Shown: in pieces, positions 8,239-17,251 of the stretch
Layout: the number at the start of each line of letters is the position of its first letter
Position numbering within the stretch: position 1 is the stretch's first letter
NCBI GenBank assembly: GCA_016125425.1
Contig: WGLT01000012.1
Span: forward strand, 186,001 to 250,000
Reading direction: 5' to 3'
Origin: Alphaproteobacteria bacterium
GTDB taxonomy: Bacteria > Pseudomonadota > Alphaproteobacteria > Caulobacterales > Parvularculaceae
DNA: 64,000 nt
Made by a program: the position numbers and the translations under genes
The notes under the pieces: generated by a model
What the model saw: the letters and a program-made list of their open reading frames with translations, nothing else
What the model was told of the DNA's origin: nothing
The model's database searches: none

Positions 8239-9141
8239 TCATTCGGCGGCTTGGGCCGGGCGCAGCGCCGCAGGGTCGATCCGGGCGAGCTCGCCCATCA
8301 GAGCGTGCATGTTGCGGCGCAGTTCTCCGAAGCCCGGCGTACGGGTCAGGCGGGCCTCGTCCAGATAAAGCGCCCGGTTGATCTCGATTTGCAGCACATG
8401 CACCCCCTCGGCCGGGCGTCCATAGGCGGCGGCCACGAACCCGCCGGCGTAAGGCGCGTTGCGGGAGACATTGTATCCCATTTTGACGAGCGCCTGTTCG
8501 ACCAGGCTCACCAGGCTCGGGGCGCAGGACGCGCCGAAACGGTCGCCGAGGACAAAATCAATGCGCCGCTCGCCCAGACGGAAAGGCGCGCCCCCCGCCG
8601 ACGGCATGGAATGGCAATCGACCAGGATCGCGCAGCCAAATTTGCGCCGCGCTTGGCCGATCAAGTCCGACAGCGTCTCGTGATAGGGTTCATAGCAGGC
8701 GGACAGACGTCGGCGGGCGTCAAAATAGTTGAGCTTGCGCCCGTAAATGTCCTGGCCGTCCGCGACAATCCGCGGAATGACGCCAAGGCCCGCCAGAACG
8801 CGGTTCGAGCGGCCGTCAGCCGACGCCGGCAGCGCATCCGCGAACATGCGCGGATCGAGTTCGTGGCGGCTGCGGTTGACGTCGACATAGGCGCGCGGAA
8901 AGAGCGCTCGCAATAGCGGCGCGCCGAAGGCGGGCGCGGCGTCGAAAATCAAGTCGACATAGCTGTCTTCGGACTGGCGCAGGGCGTGCCGGTCGAGCCG
9001 GCTGATCCTGAGAAGGTCCGCCGGATATCGCCGGCCTGAATGCGGCGAGGCGAAGACGAAGGGCGTCGAGAGCGCGGCCGGGGCCAGCACCTCCACGGGA
9101 GGCCGGTCTTCCCTCTCTGATATCTTGGCTTCGTTGTTCAT
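8239..9141 (-). CDS. N-formylglutamate amidohydrolase family protein
   Basis: 300 residues with the family signatures F-A-S-P-H-S-G-R-R-Y near 30, the E-D-x-Y-V-D stretch, V-D-V-N-R-S-R-H-E-L-D-P near 91, a V-D-C-H-S-M-P-S metal-site motif near 174 and a C-terminal I-E-I-N-R-A-L-Y. The family (PF05013) hydrolyses N-formyl-glutamate in histidine breakdown. In alphaproteobacteria a copy sits beside cpdR, as here, without hut genes, so its substrate in this setting is uncertain. It is divergent from cpdR. Confidence 0.88.
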   Translation of the reverse strand: MNNEAKISEREDRPPVEVLAPAALSTPFVFASPHSGRRYPADLLRISRLDRHALRQSEDSYVDLIFDAAPAFGAPLLRALFPRAYVDVNRSRHELDPRMFADALPASADGRSNRVLAGLGVIPRIVADGQDIYGRKLNYFDARRRLSACYEPYHETLSDLIGQARRKFGCAILVDCHSMPSAGGAPFRLGERRIDFVLGDRFGASCAPSLVSLVEQALVKMGYNVSRNAPYAGGFVAAAYGRPAEGVHVLQIEINRALYLDEARLTRTPGFGELRRNMHALMGELARIDPAALRPAQAAE

Positions 9142-9350
9142 GACCTTGCGAGTCTAGCCGCGTTCTGCTCAAGGGATGTTAACGGCAAACCGCGCCCGGC
9201 GCGAAGAGGATTTCGCGGCGGCCGGAACGACCGGCGCATTTCTTGCTGAACGATCCGCCGGGCCGGAACTGAGCCCGGCCATGTTCATTTCGGGCGCAAG
9301 GCGCCCTATTCAGTGCGGCGGCGTCGATAACGGAGCGAGGCGGCGAGACG

Positions 9351-9710
9351 ATGGCGGCGATTCTTCTGGCGGAAGACGATGATTCCATGCGGCGCTTTCT
9401 CAAGAAGGCGCTAGAGAAGGCCGGTCATACCGTTGTCGATGCGGCTCAAGGCGACGAAGCGCTGACCGAGCTGCAGCTCCGCGAGTTCGATCTGCTTCTG
9501 ACCGATATCGTGATGCCCGTCATGGACGGGATTGAGCTCGCGCGCCAGGCCGCGGAGATCGACCCCGAGATGAAGATCATGTTCATTACCGGCTTCGCGG
9601 CGGTCGCGCTCAATCCGGCCAATCGCGCGCCCGAGGACGCCAAGGTCCTCTCCAAGCCTTTCCATCTCAAGGACCTCGTCCAGGAAATCGACCGCGTCAT
9701 CGCCGCCTGA
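9351..9710 (+). CDS. cpdR: Response regulator CpdR
   Basis: 119 residues, a single receiver domain. The acidic pocket E-D-D-D is at 8-11, the phosphoacceptor Asp lies in L-L-T-D-I-V-M-P (near 51), and the switch Lys in V-L-S-K-P-F-H (near 103). The F-I-T-G-F-A-A-V-A-L-N-P block is a CpdR hallmark. Unphosphorylated CpdR primes the ClpXP protease for cell-cycle substrates including CtrA in Caulobacter; the CckA-ChpT relay inactivates it. It is followed by tRNA-Val, a conserved alphaproteobacterial arrangement. Confidence 0.95.
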   Translation: MAAILLAEDDDSMRRFLKKALEKAGHTVVDAAQGDEALTELQLREFDLLLTDIVMPVMDGIELARQAAEIDPEMKIMFITGFAAVALNPANRAPEDAKVLSKPFHLKDLVQEIDRVIAA

Positions 9711-9771
9711 AAGGCCGGACGCGCGGCCTTGCCACCCCGGCGGTTTGCGGATAGAGAGCCTTCCCTTGCGA

Positions 9772-9846
9772 GGGCGCATAGCTCAGTGGAAGAGCGCCAC
9801 CTTGACACGGTGGAGGCCGATAGTTCGATCCTATCTGCGCCCACCA
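9772..9846 (+). tRNA. tRNA-Val(GAC)
   Basis: A complete cloverleaf: acceptor arms GGGCGCA and TGCGCCC, D arm GCTC/GAGC, anticodon arm CCACC-TTGACAC-GGTGG with anticodon GAC, T arm ATAGTTCGATCCTAT, and an encoded CCA. The DNA beyond its 3' end changes to a lower GC content, as at tRNA integration sites, though I found no repeated att sequence. Confidence 0.96.
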
Positions 9847-9865
9847 TTGTTTCGTCGGGGAATTG

Positions 9866-10552
9866 CTAAATCGCGGACTCGCTCATTTCTGAATGAGGCG
9901 CGTGGAGTACTCTATGGGCGACGTCCGCAAATGGCGAGTTGATGCGTTGAAGTTGGTCGAAATCACAAAGATCAAGGCGCAAGACGTCGACCATTCCGTA
10001 TTCAACATGTTCCTTACGAAATAGCTTCTTCCAACCAAACCTCTCAAAGAAGCTGACGAGATGACGGTTGCAGTCTATGTAGCAGGTCTTAATCCCGTTA
10101 CGCAGGCCAAACTCGTAGGCAAACTTGATCAGATCTATCGATACTTGGGTGTGCCGCGCGGCCCGTGCAATCATCAGCCGCGTGCAGATGCTCGCCGTGA
10201 TCGCCTCTTCCGGCTGCAGAAGGTCGAGTTCATAAAATCTGAGATATTCGCCGATATCGCCGTCTCTTAGGAAGTTCATCCGGATGCAGCCGATGATTTC
10301 TTGGCCGTTAAAGGCAATGCCTTGGTGTCCTAATCCGTCAAGAGGATCCTGGATAGTTTTGGAATGATGATCAGCATATCGCTGTTTGCGGCGCATCTCT
10401 TCGACATATATCGAATATCGAAATCGATACAGCGCTTCGGGCGCAGTCGCGTTACTGTAAATCTTATATTCTATCACGTTCGTTACGCAGTACGTCTTCG
10501 GGAGAGATCCGACGGATTTAAATTGTCTGCTTTGAGTTCCTCCCAGTTCCAA
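9866..10552 (-). CDS. LuxI/FeeM-like N-acyltransferase (GNAT fold)
   Basis: 228 residues from the longest start. The order R-F-R-Y-x-I-Y-V-E-E-M, D-x-x-D-x-x-G, I-I-G-C-I-R-M-N, then a helix with R-L-M-I-A-R-A-A-R and a late N-x-x-L-V-x-F-F-E-R-F-G-W block resembles the N-acyl amino acid synthase/autoinducer synthase branch of GNAT enzymes, which move an acyl chain from acyl-ACP to an amine. It overlaps the upstream gene (stop 10483) by 70 bases unless the GTG at 10477 is the true start, which would leave five bases. Codon use is AT-richer than in the flanks. Substrates are unknown. Confidence 0.65.
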   Translation of the reverse strand: MELGGTQSRQFKSVGSLPKTYCVTNVIEYKIYSNATAPEALYRFRYSIYVEEMRRKQRYADHHSKTIQDPLDGLGHQGIAFNGQEIIGCIRMNFLRDGDIGEYLRFYELDLLQPEEAITASICTRLMIARAARHTQVSIDLIKFAYEFGLRNGIKTCYIDCNRHLVSFFERFGWKKLFRKEHVEYGMVDVLRLDLCDFDQLQRINSPFADVAHRVLHAPHSEMSESAI

Positions 10553-11220
10553 CCAGTCTGTACGGACAAATGAGCCGCTTCGATCGCCTGCGCGAGCATT
10601 TGTTGGTAAAGATAACCGGTCGTTGTCATCGCATATACGATGCAGTCAACGTCCTCTTGCGTGGTGACAAGACGATCAACATAGCGCTCCATCATTTTGT
10701 TGTGCCCTTGATCGATAGTTGTGTGATCGCGCAGAAAGGTCATTGCGTTTTCTGGCACGCCGGCCGCCTTTAGCGATTCCATTAGCAACCCGCCAGACTG
10801 AGTTGGCGTAAACTCCAAAAAGAAAAGGTAACCTAGATACCCTAGGTGATTGAGATTGTAGATTTGATAGAAACCGTAAGCGAGAAGCGCGGACGTCGCC
10901 GGTAGGGGATTTTCGTACGGAACGGAAGTCGCGTCGCCGCCCAACGTGATGAAGTCGTTCAATGCGAGTTGGTCGTGGCCAATTTCTGAAGCTGCATGGG
11001 AAAAGAAACTGCGGATCATGTCGCGCTGGCGTCCGCGAAAATGAACCGTGGCCATGGCTTGGAGTTGAGGGTTTTCGCGAGTGTGGTGAAACACTTGTCT
11101 GAGGATCGAGCGATACTCGGCAATCTCCATTTTACCCGACGCCATCCTTTGGATAGGAGCAGATTTCAGGAAGGCGTCATGCACGGGCTGGAAGCGTTCT
11201 CTCAGTTGCTTCATCATCAT
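10483..11220 (-). CDS. Iron-containing redox enzyme family protein (haem-oxygenase-like di-iron fold)
   Basis: 245 residues, largely helical. Spaced E/H ligands appear as H-H-T-R-E-N near 45, S-E-I-G-H-D-Q near 80 and D-H-T-T-I-D-Q-G-H-N near 170, matching the PF14518/HDO family. Members include UndA-like fatty acid oxidases and N-oxygenases that use a di-iron centre. It is probably co-transcribed with the acyltransferase that follows, so oxidative modification of an acylated small molecule is a reasonable guess. A TTAA-N7-TTAA sequence lies 32 bases upstream of the start. Confidence 0.7.
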   Translation of the reverse strand: MMMKQLRERFQPVHDAFLKSAPIQRMASGKMEIAEYRSILRQVFHHTRENPQLQAMATVHFRGRQRDMIRSFFSHAASEIGHDQLALNDFITLGGDATSVPYENPLPATSALLAYGFYQIYNLNHLGYLGYLFFLEFTPTQSGGLLMESLKAAGVPENAMTFLRDHTTIDQGHNKMMERYVDRLVTTQEDVDCIVYAMTTTGYLYQQMLAQAIEAAHLSVQTGWNWEELKADNLNPSDLSRRRTA

Positions 11221-11251
11221 CGCGATTCGTCTGTCGACGTCCCTTTATTCG

Positions 11252-11266
11252 TTAATATTTTCTTAA
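11252..11266. promoter_or_regulatory. Perfect CtrA-type box
   Basis: TTAA, seven bases (TATTTTC), TTAA: an exact match to the CtrA consensus, in the divergent gap between the di-iron gene (start 11220) and the histidine kinase (start 11467). The region is AT-rich, which raises the chance of a random match. The nearby cpdR acts on CtrA stability in other species. Confidence 0.4.
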
Positions 11267-11466
11267 TAGCAGACCTAAGATGCCCCATAAAGGGACAGCA
11301 CGCAACAAGTTTCCAAGGCGTCTTCGCTGTCATAAAGGTTAACAGGAAACTTTTAATTTTTGTCGGTAACCCGTCAACAACTGATACGCGAGTCCGGCCT
11401 GCCCTCGGGCGTTTACCATACCATAAATTTTAGCGTCTATTGCTGCGTTTCCGGAACGAGACGGTT

Positions 11467-12828
11467 ATGAGCGATACGGCGATCAGTGGGTGGACACACG
11501 AATTCAAGTCTCCCTCAATGGAGCGGGAATTCTGCGCGTCGATTCGGGCTCAAAGTCTCAAAAACAACACCGTCGCATTGATGATTGCGGCGCCGTTTTA
11601 TGCGGTATACTCCATTTTGGATCTGCTAATCCTCGACCATCCAATAACAGGCGCCGCAATTCGCCTCGGCACCGCATTGATTTGCGGATTAATAATTCTC
11701 TTGTTTTGCGTGAAGTCACTTGCGAGGTTTCATGAACGGTTATCTGTCCTCGCCGTTCTCGTACTCGGTTTCGGCATTGACCTGATCATCTGGCAGGAGC
11801 CGACGCTTGATAACAGTTATTATGTGGCCCTTATTCAGGGCGGCGTCTTCGTCAGTTTTTTGTTGCGATTAAGCTTCGTAAATTCCTTAATCGTACTTGG
11901 CGGGATGTATCTGGGGTTTATCGTTGCTGTAGTGAACAAATCACCGCCACGTGAGGTTGTGCTGCAGTGCTTTATTGTTTTCAGTATGTATTGCATGTGC
12001 GCGTTTGGAATTTATATGCTGCAAGCTCTGAGGCGACAGGATTTTCTGAAATCTCGCACTATCGCTCAACAGAACGCGCAGTTGGCGGCTATGCTCGCCG
12101 ACGCGCAGCTCGACAATGAAAGGAAGCTCGCCGCTCTCAACACGCTGATCCATTTCGTTAAGACGCCGATCCACCAGATCGTTGGTTTTACCGACCTGAT
12201 CGTGCGGGGGTTGAACGAAGCATCCGGCGCGGATGCGGCGCAACAGCTGGAGCACGCCAGTTTTGTTAAAAAAGCTTCATCCGACCTAGCAGACAACGTC
12301 GCGAAATTGCTCGCCTATTACAGGCTGGACGAGCAAGTCAAAGGCATGCGCCCCGAGACTGTCGAGCTTGCTGCGATGCTTGACGACTTTAAAGATCTCA
12401 TCGAAGAGAAGGCCGCCTGCACAATCGAGCGACGCCCGCCAGTTCTCGTCAATTATGCCGAGCCAATCCGGGTCGCTCTCTCCAGCCTGGCCTCGGTTTG
12501 CATGGATGAGTCCTCCGCAATCACGGAGGTGCTCGTCGAATGGCGTGAACGCGCGCAGGGCGGCCTCGACGTCTCGTTCATATATGACGGCTCGCCTTTG
12601 TCGGACGAACGCTTCGCAGATTTGACTCAGCCGCTGACGAAAATCACGAATTATCTCACCGCCGATGGGCTCGCGATGCCCATGGCGCTGAGAACCGTCG
12701 CGCGCGCCGCCGAGATTTGCCATGGACGTCTCGAATACCGCCGCGCGGGCGACCGGAATGTGCTGATATTGAGTCTTGCGGATTTGAGCGAAGAAGCGCT
12801 GAGTGACCGCGCCAAATCTGTCGCCTAA
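11467..12828 (+). CDS. Membrane histidine kinase with a degenerate ATPase region
   Basis: 453 residues from ATG 11467. Six hydrophobic segments (about residues 35-190) form an uncharacterised membrane sensor. A short coiled coil leads to an H-box, H-F-V-K-T-P-I-H-Q-I-V-G-F, close to the canonical H-E-L-R-T-P with the phosphoacceptor His kept. The catalytic region (about 300-450) keeps a G2-like segment (G-L-A-M-P-M-A-L-R-T-V) but I see no clear N box or D-x-G-x-G motif. It may be a phosphotransfer-only or very divergent kinase. No response regulator is adjacent. It is divergent from the acyltransferase pair and may sense their product. Confidence 0.7.
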   Translation: MSDTAISGWTHEFKSPSMEREFCASIRAQSLKNNTVALMIAAPFYAVYSILDLLILDHPITGAAIRLGTALICGLIILLFCVKSLARFHERLSVLAVLVLGFGIDLIIWQEPTLDNSYYVALIQGGVFVSFLLRLSFVNSLIVLGGMYLGFIVAVVNKSPPREVVLQCFIVFSMYCMCAFGIYMLQALRRQDFLKSRTIAQQNAQLAAMLADAQLDNERKLAALNTLIHFVKTPIHQIVGFTDLIVRGLNEASGADAAQQLEHASFVKKASSDLADNVAKLLAYYRLDEQVKGMRPETVELAAMLDDFKDLIEEKAACTIERRPPVLVNYAEPIRVALSSLASVCMDESSAITEVLVEWRERAQGGLDVSFIYDGSPLSDERFADLTQPLTKITNYLTADGLAMPMALRTVARAAEICHGRLEYRRAGDRNVLILSLADLSEEALSDRAKSVA

Positions 12829-12878
12829 AAGGATCCGATGGCGCTCGTCCGGACGCCAAAGGCTAAGGGGGAGAAGTA

Positions 12879-14216
12879 ATGAATAGAGGGGCTTTGGTCT
12901 GCGCAAGCCTTGTCGCGCTTGCCGCGGCGCCCGGCGTCGCGCGCGCATCCGCTTACGCCGTCCCGCACCAAAACGCGCGCGCCCTCGGCGCGGCTTATGC
13001 CGGCGCTGAAGCGCGCAGCGGCGACGCCGGCTACATCTACTACAATCCTGCGTCGATTGCGGGCATTCGCTCGGCCGAGCTGTCTTCAACGGCCGTCCTG
13101 CTGGTCGGCCCGACGCGCTATCACAACGCCAGCGCTACCCTGCAAGGCGGCGCGCCGGTTTCCGGCCTGGACGCCGGCGGGCCGGTGCTGCCGACCGCGT
13201 TTGTGGCGAGCTCCGCCTTCGCCGCGCCGGTCACGGACCGCCTGGCTGTCGGCGTCGCCGTTTACTCGCCATTCGGGCTCCGCAGCATCTATGAAGACAA
13301 CTCGGCGCTCCGCTATCAGGCGCTCCACAGCAAGCTATTGACATTCGCCGTCGCGCCGACGCTTGCGTTCAAAGTCAGCGACGCGGTTTCGATCGGCGTA
13401 AGCCTGCGCATTGAATACGCCGACATATCCCTGTCTGCGGCGATTGACGCCGGCGGGCTCGCCGCCCTCAACATGATTTCCGGATTCTCGCCGGGAAGCA
13501 GCGATGCGCGCGGCGTATTCAGCGGCCACGATCTCGGCGTCGGATTCACGGCTGGCGCGCAGGTCCGGCCCCTCGACCGCCTGACGATTGGCTTCACATA
13601 CTCTTCGTCGATTACGCATGATCTTACGGGCGACGCATCATTCGGGCTGGCGCAAAGCGCGGCGGCCCAAATCCTCAACAGCGCCACCGGAATCTTCGCG
13701 CCGACCCGATTTTCGGGCGATCTTCCGCTTCCGGCCAAATATGAAGTCGGTCTCGATTACGCGGCGACGGAGCGGCTGTCCCTGCTGGCCTCCGCAAGCG
13801 TGACGCGATGGTCGACGGCGCGCCAGCTCGTTTTCACTTTCGATAATCCCGCCCAGCCGCCGGAAACGGCCACGGAAAATTGGTCGGACGCCTGGTCCTT
13901 CTCGGGGGGCGCGGAATATCAGGTCAATCCGAAATTCACGATTCGCGCCGGCTATATGCGCGATCAATCGCCAATGAACGCCGCCTTTCCGACCGCGAGA
14001 GTGCCCGCGGCGCCCCAGAACTGGTTCGCCGGCGGCTTCACGTTCAGGCTCTCAGATCGTGCTTCGACTGATTTCGGCGCGGCCGTCATTCTCGTGAAGG
14101 ATTTTCACATCTCCCGGGACGGCTCGCTGCCGGAGGACTTCCTGCGGGGCGCGTTTTCAACGGACTTGAGCGCAAGAAGCTACGCCTTCTCGTCGCGGCT
14201 CCGCTACCGGTTTTAG
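12879..14216 (+). CDS. OmpP1/FadL/TodX-family outer membrane channel
   Basis: 445 residues: a signal peptide with cleavage near A-R-A-S, then S-A-Y-A-V-P-H-Q-N-A-R-A-L-G-A-A-Y-A-G-A and the Y-Y-N-P-A-S hallmark of FadL hatch domains (residues 25-60). The rest alternates as a beta-barrel and ends with R-Y-R-F, the C-terminal aromatic needed by the BAM complex. The family takes up long-chain fatty acids and other hydrophobic compounds. A strong GGGGGAGAAGT precedes the ATG. It returns to the high-GC style of the chromosome right after the AT-rich segment. Confidence 0.9.
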   Translation: MNRGALVCASLVALAAAPGVARASAYAVPHQNARALGAAYAGAEARSGDAGYIYYNPASIAGIRSAELSSTAVLLVGPTRYHNASATLQGGAPVSGLDAGGPVLPTAFVASSAFAAPVTDRLAVGVAVYSPFGLRSIYEDNSALRYQALHSKLLTFAVAPTLAFKVSDAVSIGVSLRIEYADISLSAAIDAGGLAALNMISGFSPGSSDARGVFSGHDLGVGFTAGAQVRPLDRLTIGFTYSSSITHDLTGDASFGLAQSAAAQILNSATGIFAPTRFSGDLPLPAKYEVGLDYAATERLSLLASASVTRWSTARQLVFTFDNPAQPPETATENWSDAWSFSGGAEYQVNPKFTIRAGYMRDQSPMNAAFPTARVPAAPQNWFAGGFTFRLSDRASTDFGAAVILVKDFHISRDGSLPEDFLRGAFSTDLSARSYAFSSRLRYRF

Positions 14217-14222
14217 TCGGAC

Positions 14223-14687
14223 TCAATAGGGCGCGCCGCTTCGGCGCCGCATGCTCCAGCGACCGCCTTCCTTGACGGCGAGCAGGTCAATCGCCGGGTC
14301 GGTATAGGTCGTGACGTCGTGGTCCGCGCGTGTTCCGACCTCGAGGAACACCGCGTCGGCGCCCGAGCGATTGAGCAGGTGATGGCCGTTTTCCGCGCCT
14401 GCTTTGAATGCCGCCGCATCTCCGGCGCGCAGCGTAGTCTCTCCGGAGTCTTCGACCAGCACGGCCTCGCCTTCGAGCATGAAAATGAATTCGTCTTCAT
14501 TTCGGTGCCAATGGCGGTGCGCCGACGCGGCGCCGGGTTTGAGGCGCGTAAGATTGACTCCGAACTGCGTGAGACCGCCGGCGTCTCCAATCGCCTTCTT
14601 GGAGCGGCCCCGGACAATGTCCGCATAAGGAGCCGGGTAATTCGTCGTTTCGCGCGTCGCGATCGCCGAGATATTGATCTTTGGCAT
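14223..14687 (-). CDS. Cupin-domain protein
   Basis: 154 residues with one double-stranded beta-helix. Cupin motif 1 reads H-R-H-W-H-R-N-E-D-E-F-I-F-M-L-E-G (about 57-73) with the metal-binding His/His/Glu set; motif 2 is G-A-E-N-G-H-H-L-L-N-R (about 96-106). Proteins of this size and pattern are small single-cupin proteins of unknown activity, sometimes sugar or phenylpropanoid-binding. It converges on the FadL-type gene and is divergent from dapE. Confidence 0.82.
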   Translation of the reverse strand: MPKINISAIATRETTNYPAPYADIVRGRSKKAIGDAGGLTQFGVNLTRLKPGAASAHRHWHRNEDEFIFMLEGEAVLVEDSGETTLRAGDAAAFKAGAENGHHLLNRSGADAVFLEVGTRADHDVTTYTDPAIDLLAVKEGGRWSMRRRSGAPY

Positions 14688-14733
14688 TCATGCCCTCCTT
14701 GTGAGGCGCGGGAGGCTAGGATACCAGATCGCC

Positions 14734-15903
14734 ATGAGTGAAATAAACGCAGTTGAGCTTGCGCAAAGGCTGATTCGCCGCCGGTCGGTCACGCCCGCCG
14801 ACGACGGCGCGCTGGATGTGCTCGAGGAGACGCTGGACGCGCTCGGCTTTGCGGCGAAGCGGCTGCCTTTCGAAGAGGCGGGCGCGGAGCGCGTCGACAA
14901 TCTCTATGCGCGCTGGGGATCGGGCGCGCCGAATCTGTGCTTCGCCGGGCATACGGATGTGGTGCCGGCGGGCGATGAGAGCGCCTGGAGCCTTCCCCCT
15001 TTCTCGGGCGAAATTCGGGACGGCGCGCTCTGGGGACGCGGCGCCGCCGACATGAAAGGTTCGATCGCGGCGTTTGTCGCCGCCGCGCAGCGCGCGATAG
15101 AGGCGAAAGCCGTGTGCGGATCAATCAGCCTTCTGATCACCGGGGATGAGGAAGGGCCGGCGATTAACGGAACGAGGAAGGTTCTCGGCGCGCTGCGCGA
15201 GGCGGGGGAGCGAATCGATCATTGTCTGGTGGGCGAGCCGTCCGGCTATGAGGAGCTGGGCGACATGATCAAGGTGGGCCGGCGCGGCAGCACGAATTGC
15301 GTCCTCACCGTTTACGGCCGGCAGGGCCATGTCGCCTATCCGCATCGCGCGCAAAATCCGATCCCCGCAATGCTGCGTATGCTTTCCGTGCTGACCGACG
15401 CGCCGCTCGATGGCGGCTTCGATAATTTCGAGCCGTCGCGGCTCGAAATCACAGATATTCACGCGGGCAATCCGGCGCACAATGTCATACCAGCGCGCGC
15501 TATGGCGCGTTTCAATATCCGGTTCAATCCAAACTGGACCGGTCCCTCGCTCGAAGCGTGGCTGCGCTCCCGCCTTGATGAGGTCGCTGCCGCGACGGGG
15601 GTCCGTTACGAATTGATGACGCACTGCACGGGCGACGCGTTTCTTACAACCGACGACGTCTTTCTCGGCGTGATATCCGATGCGATTGAATCGCGGCTCG
15701 GGCGCAAGCCGGCCTTCTCGACAACTGGCGGCACATCCGATGCGCGCTACATAAAAGATGTCGCGCCAGTCGCCGAATTCGGCCTTGTCGGAAAAACTAT
15801 CCACCAGATCGACGAACACGCGCGCCTCGCCGATATCGAAGCGCTGACGGACATCTATGAAGATGTCATTCGCCGCTATTTCGCAGCGGAGGCGCCGCGT
15901 TGA
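14734..15903 (+). CDS. dapE: Succinyl-diaminopimelate desuccinylase DapE
   Basis: 389 residues, M20 metallopeptidase fold. It hydrolyses N-succinyl-LL-diaminopimelate in lysine and peptidoglycan synthesis. The zinc motifs are F-A-G-H-T-D-V-V-P-A-G-D (near 65-76), W-G-R-G-A-A-D-M-K-G (near 99-108) and the catalytic T-G-D-E-E-G (near 134), with a late G-G-T-S-D-A-R. I chose ATG 14734 because GGGAGG lies upstream and family homology begins just after it. Length is standard. lysA, the last enzyme of the pathway, is at 25-26 kb. Confidence 0.95.
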   Translation: MSEINAVELAQRLIRRRSVTPADDGALDVLEETLDALGFAAKRLPFEEAGAERVDNLYARWGSGAPNLCFAGHTDVVPAGDESAWSLPPFSGEIRDGALWGRGAADMKGSIAAFVAAAQRAIEAKAVCGSISLLITGDEEGPAINGTRKVLGALREAGERIDHCLVGEPSGYEELGDMIKVGRRGSTNCVLTVYGRQGHVAYPHRAQNPIPAMLRMLSVLTDAPLDGGFDNFEPSRLEITDIHAGNPAHNVIPARAMARFNIRFNPNWTGPSLEAWLRSRLDEVAAATGVRYELMTHCTGDAFLTTDDVFLGVISDAIESRLGRKPAFSTTGGTSDARYIKDVAPVAEFGLVGKTIHQIDEHARLADIEALTDIYEDVIRRYFAAEAPR

Positions 15904-16517
15904 TCGACTCCGATTATGCCGTCCGCCATCTCATCGGTGTCTGGAAAATGGCTTGGAATGCGCCGGATTGGGAGAATTATTTCGATCGGTCCGTAGACGG
16001 CGTTTTCAGGTCATTTTGGGCGGCGGCCTTCACTGCGCCGATTGCTCTCGCCGGATTTATTTCCATACGCCATGCCGCGAACCAAATTCCCGAGTTTGCG
16101 GATGCGGCGGCGCTCCAGACGCCGATCGGAATCGCCGTTGCGGCCGAAGCAGTCGCGTTCGTCGCCGAATGGTCCGTGCAGCTTGTCGTTCTTGTGATCG
16201 CCGCGCGCATGGCTGGCGCGGGCCGCAGGGTCGCCAGCCTCATCATCGGTTTCAACTGGATGCAGGTCTATGTGACGCTGGCGCAAGCGACGCCGCTCGC
16301 AATACTCGGCATTTCTGGCAGCCGGGAGGCCGCGGCGATTCTCTCATTTCCCATGCTCGTTTTCGCGATTGCGTTCAATTGGAGATTTTTGCGCCGCGGA
16401 CTGAGAACGAATGTCGGAACGACAATCGCCGTGTTCGCTCTTTTATCGCTCCTTGGGCTGATCGTCAGTTCGTTGGTCGGCGCGGGAACATTCGCTCTCT
16501 ACAGCCTGCTCTCATAA
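15900..16517 (+). CDS. Integral membrane protein of unknown function
   Basis: 205 residues with about five hydrophobic helices (near 42-58, 80-100, 118-145, 150-168, 180-202). The start is a TTG at 15900 whose last two bases lie in the dapE stop codon, so it is translationally coupled; GCGGAGGCG lies just upstream. I do not recognise a catalytic motif. The overall look recalls small Yip1-like membrane proteins often found behind dapE. It converges on truA with an overlap of 19 bases at the 3' ends. Confidence 0.75.
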   Translation: MIDSDYAVRHLIGVWKMAWNAPDWENYFDRSVDGVFRSFWAAAFTAPIALAGFISIRHAANQIPEFADAAALQTPIGIAVAAEAVAFVAEWSVQLVVLVIAARMAGAGRRVASLIIGFNWMQVYVTLAQATPLAILGISGSREAAAILSFPMLVFAIAFNWRFLRRGLRTNVGTTIAVFALLSLLGLIVSSLVGAGTFALYSLLS

Positions 16518-17248
16518 TCCGCGCGCAGGAAATAAAGACCGTGGGCCGGGGCCACCGGCCCGCAGGCGCGCCGGTCTCGCGCGGCGAGCGCGGCGGCGAC
16601 GTCGTCGGCGCTCCAGCGGCCGAGGCCGACCTGCAACAGCGTGCCGACCATGAAGCGCACCTGATGGTGCAGGAAAGAGGGGGCCGACGCCTCCACGACG
16701 ACGCCGTCGCCGCGCCGCTCCACGACGAGCCTTGTGAGCGTCTTTACGGGCGAGGCGGCCTGACATTGCGCGGCGCGGAAGGTCGAGAAGTCATGCTTGC
16801 CGACAAGCAATTGGGCGGCTTCATGCATGACCTCGGCGCGGACCGCGCCGGGGACCCAAAGGGCGCGGCCTGCGTCAAGCGCCAGCGGCGCGCGGCGCGC
16901 GACGATACGATAGCGATAATGCCGCGCCCTGGCCGAAAAACGCGCGTGAAATTCGGGCGGCGCCTCCTGTGCGCTCAACACGGCGACGGGTAGGGGACGC
17001 AGATAATGGTTGATCGCGTCCCGCACCGTGTCGACAGGACGAATTTCGGGAAGGTCAATGTGGACGGGCATCGCCAATGCGTGGACGCCCGCATCGGTCC
17101 GGCCGGCCGCATGCGCCGCAACGTCCGCGCCGCAAAAGGCGCGCGCGGCCTCCTCAAGCGCCTGCTGCACCGACGGACCGTTCTTCTGACGCTGCCATCC
17201 GACGAACGGACGGCCGTCATATTCGACAATGAGTTTGTAACGCGGCAC
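16499..17248 (-). CDS. truA: tRNA pseudouridine(38-40) synthase TruA
   Basis: 249 residues of standard length. N-terminal [18 protein letters not shown], catalytic Asp in [11 protein letters not shown] (near 52), the [14 protein letters not shown] block and the C-terminal [12 protein letters not shown] motif identify TruA. It modifies the anticodon stem of many tRNAs. The start is three bases after the fmt stop, in the def-fmt-truA order. Confidence 0.95.
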   Translation of the reverse strand: MPRYKLIVEYDGRPFVGWQRQKNGPSVQQALEEAARAFCGADVAAHAAGRTDAGVHALAMPVHIDLPEIRPVDTVRDAINHYLRPLPVAVLSAQEAPPEFHARFSARARHYRYRIVARRAPLALDAGRALWVPGAVRAEVMHEAAQLLVGKHDFSTFRAAQCQAASPVKTLTRLVVERRGDGVVVEASAPSFLHHQVRFMVGTLLQVGLGRWSADDVAAALAARDRRACGPVAPAHGLYFLRADYESRL

Positions 17249-17251
17249 GGA

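Noticed and set aside
9772..12828. A complete integrative island at tRNA-Val
   Set aside because: Low GC fits, but I found no repeat of the tRNA 3' end and no integrase, so only a compositional change is claimed.
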